Part shown: positions 40,679-49,599 of the stretch, piece after piece
Numbering within the stretch: position 1 is the first letter of the stretch
Layout of the letters: each line of letters begins with the position of its first letter
From: Paenibacillus sp. FSL K6-1330
GTDB taxonomy: Bacteria > Bacillota > Bacilli > Paenibacillales > Paenibacillaceae
Direction of reading: 5' to 3'
Length of the DNA stretch: 64,000 nucleotides
Assembly (NCBI RefSeq): GCF_037976825.1
Contig: NZ_CP150269.1
Coordinates: forward strand, 1,028,501 to 1,092,500
Made by a program: the position numbers and the translations under genes
The notes under the pieces: generated by a model
What the model saw: the letters and a program-made list of their open reading frames with translations, nothing else
Databases searched by the model: none
What the model was told of the DNA's origin: nothing

Positions 40679-41512
40679 ATGATACATCGGGGATTGAGGA
40701 TGTCCACCGTAGTGCTGCATATCGTGCTGATCATAGGCGCGTGTATGATGGCCTTGCCGTTTGTCTGGATGGTGCTCAGCTCGCTCAAGGATTTGTCGCA
40801 AGTATTCGTCGTGCCGCCCAAATGGATTCCTGACCCGTTCATCTGGTCCAATTACAAGGATTCGCTGACGGCGCTGCCGTTCGGGCGCGCGTATTTTAAC
40901 AGCTTCTACATCAATATGATCGTTGTGGTTTCACAGCTGATTACCTGTTCCATGGCGGCCTATGCGTTTGCCAAAATCACGTTCCCGTTCCGGGAGCCGC
41001 TGTTCATTCTGTTTCTAGCTACCATGATGGTGCCGGGACAAGTGACCATCATTCCGCTCTATCTGATCATGAAAAATATCGGATGGCTGGATACACATCT
41101 GGCGATTATCGTCCCTTCGGCACTTCTCAACGCCTTCGGGGTGTTTCTGCTCCGGCAATTCTTCAGAGGCATTCCGAAAGAAATGGAGGAGGCGGCCATC
41201 GTGGACGGCGCGAACCGCTGGACGATATACACCCGGATTATGCTGCCTTTAATCAAACCGGCTTTATCGGCACTCGGGATTTTTACCTTCCTCGGGATGT
41301 GGAACAACTTCTTTAACCCGCTGATTTTTCTCAGCAGCACGGATAAGTTTACCGTGCCGATGATGCTGAATTTGTACCGGGGCATGTATTCAACGGATTG
41401 GACGCTCATGATGGCTGGAGCATCCATTGCGCTCATCCCGGTCCTCATCGTATATATCATCGGTCAGAAATATATTATTGAAGGCGTTACTTTATCCGGG
41501 ATTAAGGGATAG
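40679..41512 (+). CDS. sugar ABC transporter permease (MalG type), module 2
   Basis: 277 residues from the ATG at 40679 after AGGAAGGAGG. An overlapping ATG four bases earlier is in another frame. Six membrane segments, first near residue 10 (VVLHIVLIIGACMMALPFVW). The contact loop is EAAIVDGANRWTIYTRIMLP, and the C-terminus EGVTLSGIKG is typical. It ends the module; a terminator follows within 15 bases. No ATPase is encoded nearby. Confidence 0.93.
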   Translation: MIHRGLRMSTVVLHIVLIIGACMMALPFVWMVLSSLKDLSQVFVVPPKWIPDPFIWSNYKDSLTALPFGRAYFNSFYINMIVVVSQLITCSMAAYAFAKITFPFREPLFILFLATMMVPGQVTIIPLYLIMKNIGWLDTHLAIIVPSALLNAFGVFLLRQFFRGIPKEMEEAAIVDGANRWTIYTRIMLPLIKPALSALGIFTFLGMWNNFFNPLIFLSSTDKFTVPMMLNLYRGMYSTDWTLMMAGASIALIPVLIVYIIGQKYIIEGVTLSGIKG

Positions 41513-41524
41513 GTGAGCTTAATC

Positions 41525-41574
41525 AGCCCGTAAGCGGAGCTCCTTGAATGAGGAACCCGCTAACGGGTTATTTG
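41525..41574 (+). terminator. terminator of importer module 2
   Basis: AGCCCGTAAGCGG pairs with CCGCTAACGGGT through a stem with one internal mismatch, helped by TCCTT/AGGA at the top. The tail is TTATTTGTG. Confidence 0.75.
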
Positions 41575-41593
41575 TGTTCTGACCAGAATCAAG

Positions 41594-41755
41594 ATGGAGT
41601 ACAAGCAAGGTACAAATACGCTTCATGTGAATGATTTGTCAGCTGAAGAACGGCTTCTGCTCCAGAAGAGGGTCATGGCTGAGGCGGAAGGAGAACTGTG
41701 CCAATATAAAGCAGCCGAGCTGCAGTATATTTTCACAGATATACTAGTATGGTAG
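41594..41755 (+). CDS. possible 53-residue protein
   Basis: An open frame from ATG to TAG between the terminator of module 2 and the promoter region of module 3. It begins MEYKQGTNTLHVNDLSAEER and goes on LLLQKRVMAEAEGELCQYKA, an amphipathic, well-composed helical protein rather than random sequence, with the expected third-position bias. There is no good ribosome binding site (AGAATCAAG only), so it may be a remnant or be poorly translated. I do not recognise a family. Confidence 0.4.
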   Translation: MEYKQGTNTLHVNDLSAEERLLLQKRVMAEAEGELCQYKAAELQYIFTDILVW

Positions 41756-41811
41756 TATAAGGTAAAATGGGTGCGCTTACATAATTACGCTCGTGAAGGG
41801 GGACGAGGATA

Positions 41812-43359
41812 TTGTTCAATGTACTTCTGGTGGATGATGAACCATGGGTCCTAGAGGGACTTCGAACCATGATCGACTGGAACCGGTTTGGATTTCAAAT
41901 ATGCGGAGAAGCTCTGAGCGCTCCAGAAGCGCTAAAGTTAATGGAACAGTGGAAGCCCGAACTGGTGATGACGGATATACACATGCCAGTCCTGAACGGC
42001 CTTGAATTGATTGAGCACAGTAAACGGATACTGCCTCTTCCTCCGAAATTCGTTATTTTGAGCGGTTATGATGATTTTGGATATGCACATCAAGCCATGC
42101 GCCAACGGGTCGCCGAGTATTTGCTGAAACCGATAGATGACGAGGAGATCGAAGCTGTGCTTGCCAAGCTCAGCCATGAGATCCGGGAAGAACGAGACGC
42201 TGAACGCAGCCACCGGAAGAAGGCGGGCCTTGCCGTCCATTATTTGTTGAACCGGTTAATTCAGGATGAGCTGAGCCATGATTTGGCCGAGAAAGCGCGC
42301 AAAGCGATGTTAATCCAGGGCAAGCCGCTGCTGCAGTGCCTACTGATTGAGGCGGAGATTATTGAAACGGGAGTGGATTGGATCGAATGGATGGCCGATT
42401 ATGGGCCCGAGAGCTCGCTGGGATGTTTCCAGGACAACAGCGGGAGCATCGGAGTGGTGCTTCATGTGGAGCATTCGACTCCGGATGATGTTATGGAGAC
42501 CGCGCTTCAATTGCAATCCGCTCTGGCCCAGGAGCTGAAAGGACCGGTTATCGCAGCGTTAAGCGGAATGGGGACAGGAATTCAGGCGATTGGAGAGCTT
42601 TACAGGCAAAGCGCGGAGGTGCGTGATGATAAACGGAGCCAAGGCAGAAGCGGCGTGTTTTGTTATCAAGAGTGGAGGAGGGGCGAGCACCTCCGGGGGC
42701 TACCCTTCGGATGGATAGACGAATTGTTTTTTGTGATTATGGCGGGGGAACAAGCGTCCATCGAGTCATGCTTGGCGCGGATTTATGCAGCCATGACTGA
42801 TCACCTGCCCCACCTGAGGGCTCTTCAAGCTGATGTGGCCGATCTGGAATTGAAGCTGTGCCGAAGGATCGCGGAGATGAAGGGAGATCCGGATCTTTTC
42901 ATGAACCGGCTGCAAGGGGAGCTTGGACATCTGGGTGAAGCTTGCCATAACGCAGCGTTAAAGAATTATTTGCGGCTGCTCTCGTTCGAGGCCGCTTCGC
43001 AGTTGGCCGAGTTAAGAAAGCTTAACGAGCACAACACCATTTTTCAAGTGATTCAGTATGTCGACAGAGAATATCGAAGCAAGCTTCAGCTTCAGGATTT
43101 GGCACGGCATTTTCATATGAACGCCACTTATTTGGGACAGCTGTTCAAGAAGCATGCAGGCAAGCCGTTCAAGGAATATCTGAATGACAAGCGGATCGAG
43201 GAGGCCAAGCTGCTGCTGAAACGTAGCGGCATGAAGGTTTCCGAGGTTGCGCTCCATGTCGGGTTCCCGAACGCGGACTATTTTATCCATAAGTTTAAGC
43301 TGACAACCGGGATACTGCCCTCGAATTACAAGAATCATGTTGAAAGCAAGCAGCGCTAA
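41812..43359 (+). CDS. YesN-type response regulator with AraC domain, module 3 (first of two)
   Basis: 515 residues from a TTG start behind GAAGGGGGACGAGG. Receiver: VLLVDDEPWVLEGLRTMIDW, Asp55 in LVMTDIHMPVLNG, and EYLLKP. The middle part (130-400) is variable. The C-terminal AraC domain shows KLQLQDLARHFHMNATYLGQ and FPNADYFIHKFKLTTGILPS. It stands 17 bases before the kinase gene, which is followed by a second regulator of the same type. Such regulator-kinase-regulator order is unusual; each may control different genes, or the two may act on one promoter. The upstream region has a weak cre-like core (GCGCTTACA near 41773). Confidence 0.93.
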   Translation: MFNVLLVDDEPWVLEGLRTMIDWNRFGFQICGEALSAPEALKLMEQWKPELVMTDIHMPVLNGLELIEHSKRILPLPPKFVILSGYDDFGYAHQAMRQRVAEYLLKPIDDEEIEAVLAKLSHEIREERDAERSHRKKAGLAVHYLLNRLIQDELSHDLAEKARKAMLIQGKPLLQCLLIEAEIIETGVDWIEWMADYGPESSLGCFQDNSGSIGVVLHVEHSTPDDVMETALQLQSALAQELKGPVIAALSGMGTGIQAIGELYRQSAEVRDDKRSQGRSGVFCYQEWRRGEHLRGLPFGWIDELFFVIMAGEQASIESCLARIYAAMTDHLPHLRALQADVADLELKLCRRIAEMKGDPDLFMNRLQGELGHLGEACHNAALKNYLRLLSFEAASQLAELRKLNEHNTIFQVIQYVDREYRSKLQLQDLARHFHMNATYLGQLFKKHAGKPFKEYLNDKRIEEAKLLLKRSGMKVSEVALHVGFPNADYFIHKFKLTTGILPSNYKNHVESKQR

Positions 43360-43376
43360 ACCGGGAGGGTGCCTTC

Positions 43377-45221
43377 ATGAAGAGGATGTTCAGGCTGGGG
43401 AATTTCGTGAACGATATTCCGCTGAAAACTAAATTTTTTCTTATTTTTGTCATTGGGGTACTGCTGCCTATTCTGGTGGTCAACCTCATCTTTATGGATC
43501 GGATGTCGGAGCTGATTCGGGAGAGAGAGGAGCAGAACCTCGATATCTCGATGGAGCGGGCTAGGAAGGATATCCATAATTTCATCGACGGAGGGGTCGC
43601 TGTAAGTCATGCGCTGAGCACAGATAAGACCCTTTACGAAATGCTCGACCGTGAATATGAGTCCCAGTTGGACTTCTACGAGACCTTTGATGAGCAGCTC
43701 CGGAACCGGGTAACCAGCTACATACCGGTTAACAACCAGATTCAGCGAATTAGCATCTTTACCGAAAATTCCACCATTGTGTCCGGCGGCAATTATCATG
43801 TGATCGACGATAACGTGCTTGAGAGCGACTGGTATGCGTTGTGGAAGAGTTCGGCCCATCCTGTGCTGGTGGCGGCATATAGGGCTACGGAGGCAAACAA
43901 CTCGGCTTCGACGGTTCCATATTTAAGCGTCATTGAGAAGATGGATTATTTTGATAGCTATGCTACCTATGAGAAGCTGCTTCGCATCGACATAGACCTG
44001 AGCAAGATCTATGACGTCATAGTACGGGAACGCGATTACCTGGATATGTATTTGGTCAACGAGAACAATGAGATTATTATGTCGGCAAGCAACGGTTATG
44101 AAAGAGGGAAGTACAGCGCATATTCGAAGTTTGATCTGGGGCAATACGATGAAGAGGATCGGCATGTGTTCTCGATCGGAACAGCCAGGTACGTGAAGGG
44201 ATGGAAGCTGATCGGCATCAACCGGGGCAGCCGGATCACGAGCGCCATGCTGGATATGCAGCTGTTTACCGTCGTATTGGCAGCGGTTGTTACGCTGGTT
44301 GCGGCGGTCTTTATTACCGTTATGCTCCGGTCCTACAATTACCGGGTGAAGCGTTTGTCCCGTCATATGCAGAAGGTGAGCAACGAGAAATTCGACTTGA
44401 TTGAACTGGACGAAGGCCGGGACGAGATCGGCGGACTCATCCGGAATTTTAATCAGATGACAACGAAGATGAACTCCCTTATCAACAATGTGTACAAGCT
44501 GGAGATTCAGAAGAAGAGCCTGGAGATGGAGCGGGTTCGGGCTGAATTAAACTTTTTGCAGAGCCAGATGAATCCCCATTTCCTGTTCAATACCCTGAAT
44601 GCGATATTGGTGGTCTGCACGAAGAACCGTTACATGGAAGTGACGGATATTATCAAAAGCTTGTCCAAGCTGCTTCGCAGACTGCTGAGCTGGAGAGAGG
44701 ATCTGGTCTCCGTGGAGGAGGAATTCAGATTTATCGAAATGTATCTCAAAATCGAAAAATTCCGCTTTCGGGATAAATTCGAATATCAATTCAACATCAA
44801 CTTGGAAGCGCTTCATTATAAAATTCCGAAAATGAGCATTCAGCCGCTCGTTGAGAATGCATGCAAATATGGTCTGCAGGCGATGGATGGAGCCGGGTTG
44901 GTGACCATAAGCGCTTCGGTTGCCCACGACTACCTTCGCATCGTCATAACGGATAACGGTAAGGGAATCGAGCAAAGCAAGCTACGGGACATTATTCTCT
45001 CGGTCCGTAACGAGCAGTTCTCGGGCAACAGCTTCGGCATTCGAAACGTATATCGGCGGCTGGAGCTGTACTACGACGATCATGTCATTTTCAACATTGC
45101 CAGCACGCTGAATCAAGGGACAACCGTTTCCTTCGAGATTCCGATCCGGCTGCTGGAGTTTCAGGAACATGAAGGCGGAGGGGAGGAGAACCATGCCATT
45201 CAAAGTGTTGTTGATCGATGA
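43377..45221 (+). CDS. YesM-type sensor histidine kinase, module 3
   Basis: 614 residues; ATG after CGGGAGGGTG. First membrane segment about 18-40 (FFLIFVIGVLLPILVVNLIF), an extracellular sensor of about 255 residues with a Cache-like look, second segment near 300-322 (TVVLAAVVTLVAAVFITVML), HAMP (VKRLSRHMQKVSNEKFDLI), then QMNPHFLFNTLNAILV (His401), QPLVENACKYG, TDNGKGI and QGTTVSFEIP. It is the only kinase between two response regulators, so it may phosphorylate both. It overlaps the second regulator gene by 29 bases. The likely signal is a xylan-derived sugar, from the transporter and xylanase genes that follow; this is inference. Confidence 0.94.
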   Translation: MKRMFRLGNFVNDIPLKTKFFLIFVIGVLLPILVVNLIFMDRMSELIREREEQNLDISMERARKDIHNFIDGGVAVSHALSTDKTLYEMLDREYESQLDFYETFDEQLRNRVTSYIPVNNQIQRISIFTENSTIVSGGNYHVIDDNVLESDWYALWKSSAHPVLVAAYRATEANNSASTVPYLSVIEKMDYFDSYATYEKLLRIDIDLSKIYDVIVRERDYLDMYLVNENNEIIMSASNGYERGKYSAYSKFDLGQYDEEDRHVFSIGTARYVKGWKLIGINRGSRITSAMLDMQLFTVVLAAVVTLVAAVFITVMLRSYNYRVKRLSRHMQKVSNEKFDLIELDEGRDEIGGLIRNFNQMTTKMNSLINNVYKLEIQKKSLEMERVRAELNFLQSQMNPHFLFNTLNAILVVCTKNRYMEVTDIIKSLSKLLRRLLSWREDLVSVEEEFRFIEMYLKIEKFRFRDKFEYQFNINLEALHYKIPKMSIQPLVENACKYGLQAMDGAGLVTISASVAHDYLRIVITDNGKGIEQSKLRDIILSVRNEQFSGNSFGIRNVYRRLELYYDDHVIFNIASTLNQGTTVSFEIPIRLLEFQEHEGGGEENHAIQSVVDR

Positions 45222-46725
45222 CGAACCGGGTGCGCTGGAAGGGCTGGCGCTGTGGATCGATTGGGAACGCCTGGGGTTTAGCGTCTGCGGAACTGCCGGC
45301 AACGGAGTGGAAGGCTTGAAGATGATTCATGGGCTTGCGCCGGATTTGGTCATTACCGATGTGAAGATGCCGCTAATGGACGGACTTCATATGATTGAAA
45401 CCTGGCAGCAGCATCACCATGACAGCGGCGTGAAGTTTGCCATTATGAGCGGCTACAGTGAATTTGAATATGCAAGGAAGGCATTGCGGCATGGCATCCA
45501 TCACTATATGCTGAAGCCTATTATCGCAGAGGAAGCCGAGGAGGAGCTCGGCAAGATTCATGCAGAGCTAATGCAGGAGCATCGCAGATTAAGCCTGAGC
45601 GTGATTGCTAAGAGGGAAGAGGATGTTTCGCTGATCAAGCAATCGCTCCTGGAGATGCCGCTTCGGGCTAGCAGCCTGTCGAAGCTTCAGGTTATATCCT
45701 CCGCCCATCAAGAGTGGAACGTATGTCTGATCCAGGCCGAGTCTGCCTTGTTTCCTGACGTCAGGGAAACCGTCGCCCGCTTGTCCGCCCAAGCGAATTC
45801 GGAGTATGTCATCGATCTGGAACCGAACCGGCTTGGTTTGGTGTACGGCTATTCTCCTGACAAAGGGATCGTACCCTCGGGCACGATCCGCGAGCTGCTC
45901 CGCCGTTTTGAAGGTCAACGGGTGCTTATGGGTGAAGGAGAAGGGAGGCCTTCTCTGATGTTGATCCATCATTCCTACGGGACCGCCAAGGAGGCTGTCG
46001 AGCATACATTTTATGATACGGATAATGGCCGGGTTATATCTTATCTAGAGGCACGGGATCGGCCGTTTCGTTATCATTACCCCACAAGTCTGTTGGATGA
46101 GGTCATCAGGTCCGTGGAGCTTCTCAGCAAGGATGATTTCCGTGAGGCTACCATATTGGCGGCATCCAGGCTTCGGGAGCAGCGAATTGCACCAGTCATC
46201 GTGAAGAAAATGGTCATCCATGTTCTATATAAGATCAGGAGCCTGGTGAAAGAGACTGGAGGCGGGGAAGATCATATCCTGTCAGCTAAAAATAATATAA
46301 CCGAGTTAACAAACGGGACGACCCATTTGGACGATTGGTTCAGGGAACTGATGCGCTGCGGGGAAGCAAGCATCGAGCTTCTTCTCAAGGAGCAGGCCCG
46401 GCAAGCGCAAGGCGTAATCCAGGAGATTAACGATTATATTCGGCTGCACTACCGCGAGAATCTGACGATTAAGCGATTGGCGGAGCTTTTTTATCTGCAC
46501 CCCGTCTATCTCGGCCAGCTGCTGATGCGTAAAAATGGGATCGGCTTCAACGAACTTATACATAATTTGCGGATCGAGGAAGCGGTCGCGCTGCTGAAGC
46601 AGAACAAGCTGAAGAACAGTGAGATCGCCGAAAGGGTCGGCTACAGCCATTACAATCAATTCCTTAAGCATTTCGAAAAAAGATGGGGCATGGCACCGAA
46701 TGAATTCAAGAACAGGATGTTCTAA
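45193..46725 (+). CDS. YesN-type response regulator with AraC domain, module 3 (second of two)
   Basis: 510 residues from the ATG at 45193, behind GAGGGGAGGAG inside the kinase gene. Receiver: VLLIDDEPGALEGLALWIDW, Asp56 in LVITDVKMPLMDG, MSGYSEFEYARKAL, and HYMLKPI. The C-terminal AraC domain shows NLTIKRLAELFYLHPVYLGQ and YSHYNQFLKHFEKRWGMAPN. Compared with the first regulator of this module, the receiver is similar but the middle part is quite different, so they are not a recent duplication. It probably activates the binding-protein gene that follows after 126 bases. Confidence 0.94.
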   Translation: MPFKVLLIDDEPGALEGLALWIDWERLGFSVCGTAGNGVEGLKMIHGLAPDLVITDVKMPLMDGLHMIETWQQHHHDSGVKFAIMSGYSEFEYARKALRHGIHHYMLKPIIAEEAEEELGKIHAELMQEHRRLSLSVIAKREEDVSLIKQSLLEMPLRASSLSKLQVISSAHQEWNVCLIQAESALFPDVRETVARLSAQANSEYVIDLEPNRLGLVYGYSPDKGIVPSGTIRELLRRFEGQRVLMGEGEGRPSLMLIHHSYGTAKEAVEHTFYDTDNGRVISYLEARDRPFRYHYPTSLLDEVIRSVELLSKDDFREATILAASRLREQRIAPVIVKKMVIHVLYKIRSLVKETGGGEDHILSAKNNITELTNGTTHLDDWFRELMRCGEASIELLLKEQARQAQGVIQEINDYIRLHYRENLTIKRLAELFYLHPVYLGQLLMRKNGIGFNELIHNLRIEEAVALLKQNKLKNSEIAERVGYSHYNQFLKHFEKRWGMAPNEFKNRMF

Positions 46726-46767
46726 AGTTTTTAAGGTTAATGCTTTAATTATAGTATAGTCCGCCTT

Positions 46768-46783
46768 TGAAAGCGCTCTTACA
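46768..46783 (+). promoter_or_regulatory. cre-like site upstream of the module 3 binding-protein gene
   Basis: TGAAAGCGCTCTTACA; its first 14 bases match the cre consensus at 12 positions. It lies 8 bases after a TATAGT (46755-46760) that may be the -10 box, so CcpA would block the start. Confidence 0.5.
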
Positions 46784-46851
46784 ATATAGATAGGTTACAC
46801 GCAGAGGCATTTTAACCAACGGTGTAACCACATTATGACGGAGGTGCTTTT

Positions 46852-48549
46852 ATGGGGGGAAAGACAAAATCATGGCTTCGGCTCAGCACGGTGTTGCTGT
46901 TGTCGCTTAGCATCGTCCTTACAGGCTGCGGGGGCGGAAACGGGAATAACGGGGCCAAGCCGGAACCAAAGGACTCCGCTGAACAAACAACACCCGGGAC
47001 GGACGGGAATAAGGTCGAACCATTTGAGGTGAGCGTTTTTATTGGGGAGGCTGGGCAGCAGCCGACACCGGATAACAAAATCTATAAGAAAATCAAGGAT
47101 GAACTCGGCGCCACCTTTAACTTTGAGTTTCTGGCCGGCGATATCAATCAGAAACTGGGCGTTATGATTGCCGGTTCCGATTATCCGGATATGATGACCG
47201 GAAATACGAAGCTTACAGCGGCAGGCGCTTATATTCCGCTGGAAGATCTGATTGAAGAGCATGCTCCCAACTTGAAAAAGCATTATGAAGACTACTGGAA
47301 CATGATGAAGGACCCGAATGACGGACATATCTATATTCTTCCGAATTATGGCGTGTTCAACGGCAAGCTGAACAGCACATGGTATTCGGGTCCGGCATTC
47401 TGGATTCAGAAGGCCGTGCTGGAGGAGTTCGGATATCCGAAGGTAAAGACGCTGGACCAATATTTTGATTTGATCGCCAAATATAGAGAGAAATATCCGA
47501 CGATTGACGGCAGCCCGACGATCGGGTTCGAGATCCTGAATTATGACTGGAGAAACTGGGGGCTGTTCAATGCGCCGCAGCATCTGATCGGACATCCGAA
47601 CGATGGCGGCGTCGTCGTTAAGAATGGCGCTGCCGAGGTGTTTGCCAACAAGGATTATGCTAAGCAGTACTATCAGAAACTGAACGAGATGAATGCGCAG
47701 GGCCTGATTGATAAAGAGACCTTCGTGCAGAACTATGACCAGTATCTGGCCAAGCTGTCCAGTGGGACGGTGCTGGGGATGTTCGACCAGCACTGGAACT
47801 TCCAAAACGCAGAGAATTCCCTGATTACGCAGGGCAAGGATGAAAGAACGTATGTAGGCCTTCCGCTGGTCTACGACGAGAGCATCAAGGATCACTACCG
47901 CGACCGGGGGCCGCTGAACCTGAACAATGGCTTCGGCATCAGCGTGAATGCCAAGGATCCGGTCAAAATCTTGAAGCTGCTCGACGCCTTGATTATGGAG
48001 GATTGGCAGAAAGTATTGAGCTGGGGAATCGAAGGCGAGGATTACATCGTGAATGAGGAAGGCCGCTTTATGAAAACGCAGGAGCAGCGTGATGCGTTTA
48101 CAGACGGGACCTGGAAATTGGCGAACAAAGCGGATGCCTTCTTCGGCTTCGCGCCAAAAATCGAAGGAAGCTTCAGTGACGGCAACGCCACGGATGCGGC
48201 GGCTCAGCCTGAGGAGTATAAAGCCGGCCTGAAGGAATACGACAAGAAGTTCCTGGAAGCTTACGGCTTTGACAGCTACGTGGACTTCTTCAGCGAGCCG
48301 CCGGAGAATGAGGTGGCCTACCCGGCATGGACCATCGATTTGGTTGAAGGATCAGAAGCGAAGGTGGTCAATACGAAGCTGAATGACCTGTCTACCAAAT
48401 ACCTGCCGAAGGCCATCCTGGCTAAACCGGCTGATTTTGAATCGGCATGGAGCGAGTATACGGCCGAAATCGGAAAGATCAACATCAAAGCCTATGAAGA
48501 TCGAATTAACGAACAGATCCAATGGAGAATCGACAATTGGAGCAAATAA
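46852..48549 (+). CDS. LipO-type substrate-binding lipoprotein, module 3
   Basis: 565 residues; ATG after GACGGAGGTG. The signal peptide ends in IVLTGC (Cys26), followed by a Gly/Asn/Lys-rich linker. The length and the motifs (GEAGQQPTPDNKIYKKIKDE, GVMIAGSDYPDMMTGN, KDPNDGHIYILPNYG) belong to the large LplA/LipO/YtcQ group that serves oligosaccharide importers, for example aldouronate uptake in xylan-degrading Paenibacillus. Trp and Tyr residues are frequent in the binding region. The downstream xylanase makes xylo-oligosaccharides or aldouronates the likely substrate; that is inference from context. Confidence 0.93.
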   Translation: MGGKTKSWLRLSTVLLLSLSIVLTGCGGGNGNNGAKPEPKDSAEQTTPGTDGNKVEPFEVSVFIGEAGQQPTPDNKIYKKIKDELGATFNFEFLAGDINQKLGVMIAGSDYPDMMTGNTKLTAAGAYIPLEDLIEEHAPNLKKHYEDYWNMMKDPNDGHIYILPNYGVFNGKLNSTWYSGPAFWIQKAVLEEFGYPKVKTLDQYFDLIAKYREKYPTIDGSPTIGFEILNYDWRNWGLFNAPQHLIGHPNDGGVVVKNGAAEVFANKDYAKQYYQKLNEMNAQGLIDKETFVQNYDQYLAKLSSGTVLGMFDQHWNFQNAENSLITQGKDERTYVGLPLVYDESIKDHYRDRGPLNLNNGFGISVNAKDPVKILKLLDALIMEDWQKVLSWGIEGEDYIVNEEGRFMKTQEQRDAFTDGTWKLANKADAFFGFAPKIEGSFSDGNATDAAAQPEEYKAGLKEYDKKFLEAYGFDSYVDFFSEPPENEVAYPAWTIDLVEGSEAKVVNTKLNDLSTKYLPKAILAKPADFESAWSEYTAEIGKINIKAYEDRINEQIQWRIDNWSK

Positions 48550-48567
48550 CCGGTTGAAGATCAGAGG

Positions 48568-48594
48568 GTGGAAGGCGAGCTATTGGCCTTCCAC
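48568..48594 (+). terminator. hairpin between binding-protein and permease genes
   Basis: GTGGAAGGC (48568-48576) and GCCTTCCAC (48586-48594) form a perfect 9-bp stem with a poor T-tail (TTTCT). It probably ends part of the transcripts or protects the upstream mRNA, giving more binding protein than permease. Confidence 0.6.
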
Positions 48595-48631
48595 TTTCTA
48601 AAATTAAGGTTGGTGGGGAGAGCAGCTTGAT

Positions 48632-49597
48632 ATGGATGAGACCTTAGCGAAAAAAAGAGCCATGCGAAATCCCAAGAGGGGAAAGAAACAGCCCATCACA
48701 TGGACCCTCATCAAAAATCAGAAGCAGCTGATCATGATGTCGGTCCCGTTGATGCTGTACATTATCCTGTTTGCCTACGTTCCCGTATGGGGCTGGACGA
48801 TGGCTTTCCAGGATTACAAGCCGGCCAGGGACTTCGGGCAACAGACATGGGTGGGGCTGAAGCACTTCAAATTCCTGTTTACGGACGACAATTTCTTGCG
48901 CGTGCTGCGCAACACGGTAGGCATGAGTATGATCAACCTTGTGCTTGGGTTTGTTACTGCCATTATTTTGGCGCTGCTGTTAAACGAAATCAAAAAAGTG
49001 TTTTGGAAACGAACCGTTCAGACCATTTCGTATTTGCCTCATTTTTTGTCCTGGATTATCGTAACGGGCATCGTGGCTACCTCACTGGCCTCGGATGGGA
49101 TCATCAATGATCTGTTAATGAAGCTGCAGATCATCCAGGAGCCAATTCTTTGGTTGAGCGAAGGCAAATATTTCTGGGGCATCGTCGGGAGCTCCCATGT
49201 TTGGAAAGAGGTGGGCTGGAACACGATCATCTACTTGGCTGCCATTGCCTCCATTGATCCGGCACTCTACGAAGCCGCCGAAATTGACGGGGCCAGCCGC
49301 TATCGCAAGATGCTCCATGTGACACTGCCCGGCATCAAGGCAACCATCGTGATCCTGCTGATTATGTCCATCGGACACATCCTTGAAGCCGGATTCGAAG
49401 TGCAGTATCTGCTTGGCAACGGGCTTGTGGTGGATTGGGCGGAGACGATCGATATCTTCGTACTGAAGTATGGAATTGCGCAAGGGAACTACTCGATGGC
49501 AACGGCCGGCGGGATCTTCAAGACGGTGGTCAGCGTCACTATGCTGCTGCTTGCCAACTGGACCGCAAAGCGGCTTGGGGAAGAGAGGTTGTTATAG
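48632..49597 (+). CDS. sugar ABC transporter permease (LplB type), module 3
   Basis: 321 residues; ATG after GGTGGGGAG. Six membrane segments, first near residue 35 (LIMMSVPLMLYIILFAYVPV), followed by WGWTMAFQDYKPARDF, typical of the LplB group. The contact loop EAAEIDGASRYRKMLHVTLP is intact. The first 30 residues are strongly basic (KKRAMRNPKRGKKQ). The C-terminus lies two bases from the next permease gene start. Confidence 0.94.
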   Translation: MDETLAKKRAMRNPKRGKKQPITWTLIKNQKQLIMMSVPLMLYIILFAYVPVWGWTMAFQDYKPARDFGQQTWVGLKHFKFLFTDDNFLRVLRNTVGMSMINLVLGFVTAIILALLLNEIKKVFWKRTVQTISYLPHFLSWIIVTGIVATSLASDGIINDLLMKLQIIQEPILWLSEGKYFWGIVGSSHVWKEVGWNTIIYLAAIASIDPALYEAAEIDGASRYRKMLHVTLPGIKATIVILLIMSIGHILEAGFEVQYLLGNGLVVDWAETIDIFVLKYGIAQGNYSMATAGGIFKTVVSVTMLLLANWTAKRLGEERLL

Positions 49598-49599
49598 AC

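Noticed and set aside
41768..41781. TGGGTGCGCTTACA as a cre site before module 3 regulator genes
   Set aside because: The left half does not match the consensus (three mismatches); noted only as a weak core.
49435..49599. N-terminal extension of the LplC-type permease
   Set aside because: The extra 55 codons are the preceding permease gene read in another frame; a normal start lies at 49600.
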